From an uncultured Sphingorhabdus sp. (GTDB lineage: Bacteria > Pseudomonadota > Alphaproteobacteria > Sphingomonadales > Sphingomonadaceae): a stretch of DNA of 64,000 bases. Under the pieces are notes generated by a model. The model was not told the origin of the DNA. It did no database searches and worked only from the letters and a program-made list of their open reading frames with translations. Position numbers and translations under genes: made by a program. Where the stretch lies: contig CANMXN010000003.1 of the NCBI GenBank assembly GCA_947501885.1, positions 135,959 through 199,958 on the forward strand. The letters are read 5' to 3'. Each line of letters opens with the position of its first letter. Position 1 is the stretch's first letter. This document shows positions 35,580 through 43,634 of the stretch, in pieces.

Positions 35580-36260
35580 ATGGTTAAACCTGCAGGTGGT
35601 GGCCGCTCAATAGGCGGAAAAAAGCGCGTTAAAACCGCAAAAAAGAGAAGCGCACAATCGACGCGTTGGTTGGAACGTCAACTTAATGATCCCTATGTAC
35701 GCATGGCAAAGGAACAAGGGTATCGTAGCCGTGCAGCATTTAAATTAATTGAGTTGGATGAGAAATTCACCATATTGAAAGGTAAAAAGGCAGTTATTGA
35801 CCTTGGTCTGGCACCTGGTGGATGGGCACAATATATGCGGCGCAAAAACCCTAATATTAATGTAGTGGGTATAGACCTGCTGCCAGTAGACCCTATTGAT
35901 GGCGTTATATTATTTGAGATGGACTTTATGGATGATAAAGCCCCTGATTTGCTAATGAATGCGTTGGGTCAAAAACCAGATTTGGTAATATCAGATATGG
36001 CTGCTAACACCGTTGGGCATAAACAAACCGATCATTTACGGACAATGGGTTTGGTGGAAGCCGCTGCGCATTTTGCTATTGAAAATCTCTCGGAAAATGG
36101 AGATTTTTTGTGCAAAGTGTTTGCGGGTGGAACTCACAGAGAGTTACTCACATTATTGAAACAAAATTTTAAAGTGGTGAAACATGCCAAGCCACCATCT
36201 AGTCGGAAGGGTTCAGTGGAAGGTTTTGTGTTTGCAAAAGGATTAAAGCCAAGAAATTAG
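35580..36260 (+). CDS. rlmE: 23S rRNA 2'-O-methyltransferase RlmE (FtsJ/RrmJ)
   Basis: The 226-residue Rossmann methyltransferase reads VIDLGLAPGGWAQ (SAM loop), DLVISDMAANTVGH and LCKVFAGG, giving the K-D-K-E tetrad of the FtsJ family. It methylates U2552 of 23S rRNA in the A loop. The basic N-terminus binds RNA. It is probably co-transcribed with ppx. Confidence 0.93.
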   Translation: MVKPAGGGRSIGGKKRVKTAKKRSAQSTRWLERQLNDPYVRMAKEQGYRSRAAFKLIELDEKFTILKGKKAVIDLGLAPGGWAQYMRRKNPNINVVGIDLLPVDPIDGVILFEMDFMDDKAPDLLMNALGQKPDLVISDMAANTVGHKQTDHLRTMGLVEAAAHFAIENLSENGDFLCKVFAGGTHRELLTLLKQNFKVVKHAKPPSSRKGSVEGFVFAKGLKPRN

Positions 36261-36289
36261 ATTGTTTGCCTTTTCTAATAGGTAATAAT

Positions 36290-36988
36290 CTATGTTTTAG
36301 AGTTTCTTGCGCGTTCAATAGCCTCTTTAAGGGCTTCATAACCAACGGCACCTTCTAATATTTCATCACCAATAATGAAAGTTGGTGTGCCTGAGAAGCC
36401 AATTTGACGCATTATACTGAGGTTATTGTTGATTTCGGCAATAGCATCTTCGCTTTGTATGTCTTGCTGAGCTTTTGCAATGTTTAAACCTACATCATTA
36501 GCTGCGCGCTCTATTGTGCGATCATCTGGACGACCAGCATTGAATAGCGCATTATGAAAGGCACGGTATTTATTCTGTTTTGCAGCAGCTAAAGACCATA
36601 AGGCCGCGGTTTGACTGGACTCTGCTAGCACAGGTAATTCTTTATAGAGCACATGTAAATTTGCATCTTCATTTAATAAGCGCTCAACATCAGTGAGACT
36701 ACGGCGGCAAAAACCGCAATTATAATCGGACAGTTCAATCAAAGTGACATCACCATTAGGATTGCCTGCAAAATTCCCATAAAATGGTTTTTTTAGTGCG
36801 TCTTGATAATTTGCCAAGCGCTCAGACATGTCACGTCTTTGTAATTCTGTAATAGCTTCTGTTATAATTTCAGGGTTTTCGATAATATGGTTTCGAACAA
36901 TGTTACCGCGATTATAGTATAATGTTCCGACTGCAACCAAGCTGGTTACCGCTAGTGTAAAAGCTGTCATTGAAAATATATTTTTCAT
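36290..36988 (-). CDS. DsbA-family thiol oxidoreductase
   Basis: The 232-residue exported protein has an N-terminal signal anchor (about 5-25), a DUF-like helical segment, and a thioredoxin fold with CGFC (Cys91, Cys94) and the cis-Pro loop GTPTFII. This resembles the Com1/DsbA-like disulfide oxidoreductases that follow M48 metalloprotease genes in alphaproteobacteria. It lies 45 bases behind such a gene here and is likely in its operon. It probably forms or isomerises disulfides in periplasmic proteins. Confidence 0.9.
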   Translation of the reverse strand: MKNIFSMTAFTLAVTSLVAVGTLYYNRGNIVRNHIIENPEIITEAITELQRRDMSERLANYQDALKKPFYGNFAGNPNGDVTLIELSDYNCGFCRRSLTDVERLLNEDANLHVLYKELPVLAESSQTAALWSLAAAKQNKYRAFHNALFNAGRPDDRTIERAANDVGLNIAKAQQDIQSEDAIAEINNNLSIMRQIGFSGTPTFIIGDEILEGAVGYEALKEAIERARNSKT

Positions 36989-37033
36989 GATAAATTCTTT
37001 GCTGGTTTGGACCCAATGAAATTATGAGGAAAC

Positions 37034-38470
37034 TTAAAATGGAGATAATATTGATGATGACCTGTTTGATCTGTTACTTTCAAATCTAAAGCCTTTATCT
37101 TTTCTCTTTTTCCCATTTCTTTTTTCTAATATCCCAAGTGCAACATATTCTACATCCTGCGCTCTTAACCAATCAGCACTATATTCTTTTAGTCCAGCCT
37201 GTGCTTTGCGTGCAGGGATAACCGCATTTTGAGGTTGCCCGATTAACAAATATCTTTCGGCACTTGCTAGCGATGCACGCGCGGTATCGCCTTGTTGTTG
37301 ATATACGACGCCCAATTGGTACCAAGCGAAAGGATTGCGATTATCTTTTGATACCGAAGTGCGCAATACGCTTTTGGCTTCGTCTAAATATTTGGGATCT
37401 TCGGTTGCAATAAGAGCATGGCCAAAAATTGATGCAATCAAGGGATGACTTCTTGACAGATCATTGGCTTTTCTGAGGGATTCTACTGCACCTTCAGGGT
37501 CTCCAGATTCTAACATGATTTGGCCTTTTAGTTCCAGGAAATACGGATCATCAGGATTACTCTCAACCAGAGAGTCTGCTTCTGCAATTGCTTTATTTGG
37601 ATAAGCTGCTTTGTGCCAAGCATATGCTCTTGCATATCTCCCTGCTATTGATTGATCATCTTCGGGGTAGACATTTAATGTTTGGTCGGGATTATTAATG
37701 AAACCTAATAATTTGGCTTTAATACGTTGAAACTTGGTTTCCCATTCTTGGTTTAGCGGTTTTTCCCAAGCAGGGTCAGTTAAATATTTTGCTTGTAATG
37801 CTTCTACACGTTCGCCTGATAATGGGTGAGTGCGATTGAAGCTGTTATTTTGCGGAATACCTCGGCGTATTTCATATCCTTGTAGTTTTTTGAAAAACGC
37901 GATGGACCCTTTGCCCGTGATACCAGCTTCTGCCAAATAACGAGCGCCAGATGCGTCTGCTACGCTTTCTTGTGTGCGGTTATAGGATAATAAATTGCCA
38001 AGTGCCAATTGTTGACCCGCACCTAAAATGCCAATACCAGCTTCTCCAGCACCAGCGGCAATAGCAGCGGCTGCAAGTATGAGACTACCAATTGATAATT
38101 TATTGGACTTAGATGCACCATCAGAAAAGCGTATTACATGGCCACCTTCTATATGACCTAACTCATGAGCTATGACACCTTGAACTTCATTGGCCGTATC
38201 TGAAACCTTAATAAGTCCTGTATGTAAATATACGATCTGACCACGGGCAACAAAGGCGTTAATCGAGGGATCATTAACCAGTACAATTTCAACATTGCGC
38301 GGGTCTAATTTGGCAGCCACTATTAATGGTTCAGAAATTTCTCTTAAAAAAGCTTCGGTCTCTGCATCGCGCAGAATAGATTGTGCCATGGCAGGTTGGA
38401 GAGCGTAGAGACAGGCAAACACAGCTACTAAGAGGCTCTTGATAATATTCTTTATCGTGAAATTTAGCAT
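37034..38470 (-). CDS. M48 family metalloprotease with TPR repeats (BepA-like)
   Basis: The 478-residue periplasmic protein (start 38470, AGGG six bases upstream; ATG 38485 lacks a binding site) has a signal peptide cut near AMAQ and the zinc motif HELGHIEGGH near 105-115. A third ligand is expected in SVADASGARYLAEAG. The C-terminal half has TPR repeats (AYAWHKAAYPNKAIAEADS). BepA-type proteases clear or assist outer-membrane proteins such as LptD, which fits the neighbouring disulfide enzyme. Confidence 0.9.
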   Translation of the reverse strand: MLNFTIKNIIKSLLVAVFACLYALQPAMAQSILRDAETEAFLREISEPLIVAAKLDPRNVEIVLVNDPSINAFVARGQIVYLHTGLIKVSDTANEVQGVIAHELGHIEGGHVIRFSDGASKSNKLSIGSLILAAAAIAAGAGEAGIGILGAGQQLALGNLLSYNRTQESVADASGARYLAEAGITGKGSIAFFKKLQGYEIRRGIPQNNSFNRTHPLSGERVEALQAKYLTDPAWEKPLNQEWETKFQRIKAKLLGFINNPDQTLNVYPEDDQSIAGRYARAYAWHKAAYPNKAIAEADSLVESNPDDPYFLELKGQIMLESGDPEGAVESLRKANDLSRSHPLIASIFGHALIATEDPKYLDEAKSVLRTSVSKDNRNPFAWYQLGVVYQQQGDTARASLASAERYLLIGQPQNAVIPARKAQAGLKEYSADWLRAQDVEYVALGILEKRNGKKRKDKGFRFESNRSNRSSSILSPF

Positions 38471-38582
38471 TATATACCCTAGCATTAGAACTATTTTTCA
38501 ACTTAATGGCATGTAAAACATGTTTCGCACAGCATTATCTATTAGTTACATGCTATTGTTAAGCTGAATATAGGATGAAGTT

Positions 38583-38620
38583 AAAAAAATGCCGCCCATG
38601 TTTCTTACATGAACGGCATT
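38583..38620 (-). terminator. Rho-independent terminator after RNase E
   Basis: AATGCCG/CGGCATT with an inner stem CATGT/ACATG is followed by T7 on the minus strand. It lies behind the out-of-frame C-terminal segment of rne, supporting that the transcript covers both parts. Confidence 0.8.
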
Positions 38621-38642
38621 ATATTGCTTATGCATATTAGGA

Positions 38643-39182
38643 TTAACCAAAGGTGCGTTGCCACCAACCTTTTCTGGCCTTTCCATCACTATTTTTTTCG
38701 GAGTCTTTTATTTCTGTAGGGGCTTTATCAGGTCCCTCTGTTGCAGAAGTTTTTTGAGACTCTGAGGTAACCTTCTCATCAACTTTACTTTTCTTCGGTA
38801 ATGTTTTCTTGCGAGTTGCCTGTTTGGGTTTTTCTTCAGATGAATCAGTCTTATGTGCGTCATCGCTTTTCTTGCGGCTTGTACGACGTTTTGGTTTCAC
38901 ATCTTGAGCATCATCAGTTTTTATAGTCTCTGTGTCGGAGGTCTTTGTGCTTTTGCCGCTCGCCTTGCGTACGCGCTTCGGTTTTACTGCTTCCTCTTCA
39001 TTTGTCGAACTGTCTTCTTTTTCAGTCAAATCTGCTTGATTGTCTGAATTTTCAGCCTTTGTTACTCTTTTGCGTGGCGTGCGTTTGCGCTTGGGCTTTT
39101 CTGTAACTGCCTCTTCTTGAACGGTTTCAGTTTGCGATATTTCAACTTCATGATTGCTCTCAGAAGATTGAGCATCACCACT
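38643..39182 (-). pseudogene. C-terminal segment of RNase E in the -1 frame
   Basis: From the end of the A6 run at 39182-39187 the -1 frame stays open for 179 codons and continues the Ser/Glu/Lys-rich scaffold of RNase E, ending in KGWWQRTFG, the C-terminal signature of sphingomonad RNase E. A separate start inside it (TTG 39029) would give a 128-residue protein, but it makes more sense as the tail of rne. The break may be a real indel, a homopolymer sequencing error, or a recoding event. Confidence 0.7.
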
Positions 39183-41587
39183 TTTTTGCTGCGGGTTGAA
39201 CGGCGCTTTGGCTTAGATGTTTCCTTTATATCTTTTTCAACATCATTATCTGAGGTCTTTGTTGTGTCAGTCGTTTCAGAAGTTTGAGCCGTTTCTTCAC
39301 TATTATTAGCATCTTTACTCTGATGATCTTGATTACGGCCACGGCCACCGCGTCTACCACGGCGCCTGCGAGAACGGCCTTCTTCTTGCTCTTCTGCTTG
39401 ATCTGGAGATTGTTCATCCTCCTCATCAACAATCTTTGCAATTCGTACTGCCTTGCTTGGCTTTGGTCCCGATGAAGAGGCCATCATTTTTGCGCCTTCA
39501 ACTTCACCATTTGGTGTGATCGTGACTTGAACATTATAACGAGCTTCAATATCCGCCAATTCTGCGCGTTTATTATTTAGCACATAAATTGTGGCCTCTT
39601 CGCTCGCTGATAGATTAATGATGATACCTTTACCGCGAGCGGCTTCGTCTTCGATCATACGAAGCGCAGAAAGTGCTGACGAAGAAGATGTTCTGACCAA
39701 TCCAGTGCCCTCACAATGTGGGCATTCGCGCGTTGATGCTTCTAATACACCTGTCCGCAGGCGTTGACGGCTCATTTCCATAAGACCAAAGCTAGAGATA
39801 CGTCCGACTTGGATACGGGCGCGATCATTACGCAGTGCATCTTTCATAGCGCGTTCAACTTTACGAATATTGCTATGATGATCCATGTCGATGAAATCAA
39901 TGACAACTAGCCCTGCCATATCGCGCAAGCGTAATTGCCGTGCTATTTCGCGTGCGGCTTCCAAATTAGTGTTGACCGCCGTTGCTTCAATACCATGTTC
40001 TTTGGTTGAGCGGCCTGAGTTAATATCTATCGAGACAAGAGCCTCGGTGGGGTTGATGACTATATATCCGCCAGATTTAAGCTGAACGATGGGATGATAC
40101 ATTGCATTTAATTGATCTTCAACACCATATCGTTGGAACAAGGGTACCGAATCTGTATATTGTTTGAGCTTTTTAACATGACTCGGAGTCAGCAACTTCA
40201 TGAAATCTTTGGCGGCTTTAAAACCATCTTCGCCTTCGATATTCACTTCGCTGATGTCGCGATTATAAATGTCGCGAATGGCACGTTTGATCAAATCGCT
40301 ATCGCTGTGCACCAACATTGGCGCCGCGCCGCCCAATGTCCGTTCGCGAATTTTGTCCCATAGCCGAGCCAGGTAATCAAAATCACGTCTTATCTCGACC
40401 TTTGTTTTAGTAAGTCCTGCTGTGCGAATGATACACCCCATTGACACTGGCAAATTCATGTCAGCAACAATAGATTTTAAACGCTTTCTGTCGGTACCAT
40501 TGTTAATTTTGCGGCTAATTCCGCCACCATGACTGGTATTAGGCATCAAAACGCAATAACGCCCTGCTAGTGATAAATAGCTGGTGAGTGCAGCACCTTT
40601 ATTGCCGCGTTCTTCTTTTACCACTTGGACTAGCAATACTTGACGACGATGTATTACATCTTGAATTTTATAGCGGCGACGTAGTGCAATACGTTTAGCA
40701 CGTACTTCATCACTAGGGCGGCGCTGTCTTTGGTGATTGCCACGTGTGTTTCGTTTGTCGCTACGGCCTTTTTCATTACGGCCTTTTCCGCCGCGGCGCC
40801 TGCGGCTGCGTTTTGCAGGAGCTTCACCATCGTCAGCGCTGTCATCTCCACTAGCATCACTATCAGGAATATTCTCATCAGAGCTAAAATCTTCATCATC
40901 AGTGATGATATTATCGCTATCATCAAAGATCATAGATTTGCTTTTGGTCACACGTTTTTTGCGTGGTTTTTTCTTTTGCTCTGCTACTTCTTCAGAGGTT
41001 TCTATGTCGGCATCATTTGTGTTTGCTTCTTTAGCGCTATCTGCTGATTCGTCTATATTCTCATTGTCAATCTCTGATGCTGAAGTCTCTTTTTTGTTCT
41101 TTTTCCGAGGGGCTCTTTTTCGGCGTGGTTTAGGGGTTTCTTCTTCTGTTTCTATATCATCATCAGATGCGAATGTTTCCACTTCAGTATCTTCATCGCC
41201 CGAATCCATATCGTCATCATTTTGATGATCTTCAGATTCTTGTGCGGCCAGCTCATCTTCAGCTTCCTCTTGCTCACGCAAGGCCGCTTCTTCAGCGGCA
41301 GCGGCTGCTTCTTCGGCGAGCAATTGCTCACGGTCTTCTTTGGGTATTTGGTAGTAATCAGGATGAATTTCTGAAAAGGCTAAAAACCCTTGGCGATTAC
41401 CCCCATAGTCAACAAATGCAGCCTGCAAAGACGGTTCTACCCGCGTTACTTTGGCTAAATATATATTACCTTTAATTTGCTTATGTTCGGCTGATTCAAA
41501 ATCAAGTTCTTCTATCTTGTTCCCTGATACAACGGCGACACGGGTCTCTTCCTTGTGTCGCGCGTCTATTAGCATGCGCGTTGTCAT
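39062..41587 (-). CDS. rne: Ribonuclease E, frame broken near the C-terminus
   Basis: RNase E is the endonuclease that starts mRNA decay and matures rRNA and tRNA. The 841-residue frame has the N-terminal S1 region (with a long acidic/basic insertion at about 95-300), the DNase I-like catalytic part (SLDINSGRSTKEHG-like loop and VVIDFIDMDHHSN with the metal Asp) and the zinc-link CPHCEGTG. Residues 1-802 are normal; the last 39 are translated out of phase after an A6 run and look non-native. A -1 shift at 39182 would give a 981-residue protein. The nuclease core is intact, so activity should remain even if the scaffold is lost. Confidence 0.93.
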   Translation of the reverse strand: MTTRMLIDARHKEETRVAVVSGNKIEELDFESAEHKQIKGNIYLAKVTRVEPSLQAAFVDYGGNRQGFLAFSEIHPDYYQIPKEDREQLLAEEAAAAAEEAALREQEEAEDELAAQESEDHQNDDDMDSGDEDTEVETFASDDDIETEEETPKPRRKRAPRKKNKKETSASEIDNENIDESADSAKEANTNDADIETSEEVAEQKKKPRKKRVTKSKSMIFDDSDNIITDDEDFSSDENIPDSDASGDDSADDGEAPAKRSRRRRGGKGRNEKGRSDKRNTRGNHQRQRRPSDEVRAKRIALRRRYKIQDVIHRRQVLLVQVVKEERGNKGAALTSYLSLAGRYCVLMPNTSHGGGISRKINNGTDRKRLKSIVADMNLPVSMGCIIRTAGLTKTKVEIRRDFDYLARLWDKIRERTLGGAAPMLVHSDSDLIKRAIRDIYNRDISEVNIEGEDGFKAAKDFMKLLTPSHVKKLKQYTDSVPLFQRYGVEDQLNAMYHPIVQLKSGGYIVINPTEALVSIDINSGRSTKEHGIEATAVNTNLEAAREIARQLRLRDMAGLVVIDFIDMDHHSNIRKVERAMKDALRNDRARIQVGRISSFGLMEMSRQRLRTGVLEASTRECPHCEGTGLVRTSSSSALSALRMIEDEAARGKGIIINLSASEEATIYVLNNKRAELADIEARYNVQVTITPNGEVEGAKMMASSSGPKPSKAVRIAKIVDEEDEQSPDQAEEQEEGRSRRRRGRRGGRGRNQDHQSKDANNSEETAQTSETTDTTKTSDNDVEKDIKETSKPKRRSTRSKKVVMLNLLRAIMKLKYRKLKPFKKRQLQKSPSANARHAKE

Positions 41588-42238
41588 TAATAATACTCCG
41601 TAGTGGGCGCGTATGAGCCATAACTAGCTCTAACTCGCGTCCATAAGTGTTGAGGCCAATAGATTGCTTCATCATTATGATAAAGTTCTGGCCATATTTC
41701 TGAAAATATCTGTTTGAAAAATTACGATCTATATGGGCATGAATAGCGCCGTTTGCGCTATGGTTATATTCTCTTGCTTTTACGATATTATTTTTCCATG
41801 CGTCTATTATATCTTGGGTATTGAAATACTTATCAAGAATTTTGCGCAGGAAAATGTTATGCCACATATAGTGTTAACCTGTTAAAATAGGATGATTTTC
41901 ATCCCTACATAACGATAATTTTCATTACCGATAACTATTGCCTAGCACCGCAAGATTATATGGGCAAGTCTTGTGAAAAATAAATTAAATCAAAATGGCT
42001 TTTTATAATAAATTTCTAGAAGCTTTTAGAATTTTTAGAATCTTAGAAAAATTTTAGACAAGACGTAATTTTACAAATTCTAATGCTACATGCTTAATCG
42101 CTGACTTTACAATTTTATTTTATTCAAATATAATTTGTTGATTTTGTAATGGTTATTATCACTAATATGCTGTTAACCCTATAACGACATATAGTTTTAC
42201 CAATTCATCCTTAATAAGATTTTCATCATGTTACAAAA
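41588..42238. other. Long divergent non-coding region between rne and amiC
   Basis: This 651-bp stretch has no convincing gene; a 121-residue frame on the minus strand overlaps the rne start and shows no protein-like pattern. A cluster of TAGAA/TAGAC elements (42017, 42027, 42036, 42044, 42055) recurs every 8-11 bases, suggesting phased, curved DNA or a repeated binding site. Long rne leaders are known in other bacteria to control rne by its own product; that use here is inference. Confidence 0.4.
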
Positions 42239-43522
42239 GTGAGCTCGATGATGAATTTTTTATACTGGACGACCATAGTCTTTTGCAGACATAAGGTGGC
42301 TATGTTAGCATTATTATTAACAGCGTCTCTATCTTTGTCTTCACCCACTATGGCTGCAACGGTCAAAAATGTAACAGCCAACAATGGTGTTGTGACGATT
42401 ACATTTGATGATGTGGTTCATAAAGCATCTGTATTTACGCTTGCAGGTCCTAATCGTATTGCCTTAGATATTGAAGGCGTAGAGAATTTAGGTGTTTTGA
42501 ACCGTAATACTGTGCCAGATGATGTGGTTATTCGCAGCGTCCGTATGGGACAATATGATCCAACAACGGCGCGCGTTGTTTTTGATTTGGATAAACCTGG
42601 TATTGTTACCAATGGTGAATTTAGTGCCGATGGTCGTTCGTTTCGACTCAATGTCCGATCTGCATTGATTGATGAATTTGAGTCGTCTCTTGGTAAAGGG
42701 CGTAAAATATTTAATCCGCCCGCCAAATTTCGTTCAGCACCGCCAAAACGTGATTATGCATCGCGTGCACGCATCAAAAAAAGTGCGAAAAACAAAAATA
42801 ACCCGCGAATCTATGGTCCAAATAACAATAATTTACCGTTAGTTGTAATAGATGCTGGCCATGGTGGACATGACCCCGGTGCAATTTCTCCGCATGGCGG
42901 CCAACGTGAGAAAGATATTACCTTGGCAATTGCTAAGAAAATCCGCGATAAATTGGCTGCGACAGGACGCATCCGAGTTGCACTAACTCGTGAAAATGAT
43001 AAATTTCTCGTGTTGCAAGATAGATTTGGAATTGCGCGTAAAATAGGTGCTGACTTATTTATATCCATTCATGCTGATAGCGCAGGTAGCCATCAAGCAA
43101 ATGGCGGCACGGTCTATACATTATCCGAAGTGGCATCAGACCGTGAGGCGCAAAAATTAGCATCAAGAGAAAATAAGGCTGATATCATTAATGGCATTAA
43201 TCTGGGTGGTGCCGACGACAATGTATCATCAATATTGATTGATTTGACACAGCGTGAGACGATGAATGTGTCTGCTGATTTTGCAAAGATATTATTGCGT
43301 GAAGCTAAGCCCAATATGCGTCTTCGTTCAAATTCTCACCGTTTTGCTTCTTTCGTGGTCCTCAAAGCACCAGATACACCGTCTATTTTGTTTGAAACGG
43401 GATATTTGACAAATGAGCGTGATGTGAAGTTTTTGTCGACAGCAGCAGGTCAATCTAAAATAGCAGATAGTATTACAAAGGCAGCACAAGCGCATTTTGC
43501 TCGCAGACTGGCTAATCGATAG
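42239..43522 (+). CDS. amiC: N-acetylmuramoyl-L-alanine amidase (AmiC-like, AMIN domain)
   Basis: The 427-residue periplasmic amidase has a signal peptide, an N-terminal AMIN domain (about 40-150) that targets the septum, and a zinc amidase_3 domain with DAGHGGHDPG, the Glu in GQREKDIT, SIHADSA and FETGYLTNERD. It cuts the amide between MurNAc and the stem peptide during cell separation. The start is GTG 42239 or one of two ATGs at 42248/42251; none has a clear binding site. It is followed by mrcA. Confidence 0.92.
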   Translation: MSSMMNFLYWTTIVFCRHKVAMLALLLTASLSLSSPTMAATVKNVTANNGVVTITFDDVVHKASVFTLAGPNRIALDIEGVENLGVLNRNTVPDDVVIRSVRMGQYDPTTARVVFDLDKPGIVTNGEFSADGRSFRLNVRSALIDEFESSLGKGRKIFNPPAKFRSAPPKRDYASRARIKKSAKNKNNPRIYGPNNNNLPLVVIDAGHGGHDPGAISPHGGQREKDITLAIAKKIRDKLAATGRIRVALTRENDKFLVLQDRFGIARKIGADLFISIHADSAGSHQANGGTVYTLSEVASDREAQKLASRENKADIINGINLGGADDNVSSILIDLTQRETMNVSADFAKILLREAKPNMRLRSNSHRFASFVVLKAPDTPSILFETGYLTNERDVKFLSTAAGQSKIADSITKAAQAHFARRLANR

Positions 43523-43634
43523 ATAATATGTAATGGATTTTTTGTAACAAAATTATAAATGTGTGACATGAGTTCAATGTTTTTCAAAATTATACGTCTA
43601 TAATTGTAACAAGAGCTAGACCTACATTATAATA

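Noticed and set aside
39175..39190. Classical X-XXY-YYZ -1 frameshift site in rne
   Set aside because: The A6-G run reads AAA AAA G in the zero frame, not A AAA AAG, so the standard tandem-slippage heptamer is out of register; only single-tRNA slippage or an indel remains possible.
41502..41867. A 121-residue minus-strand frame overlapping the rne start
   Set aside because: It overlaps conserved rne codons in another frame, has no ribosome binding site and no protein-like pattern.
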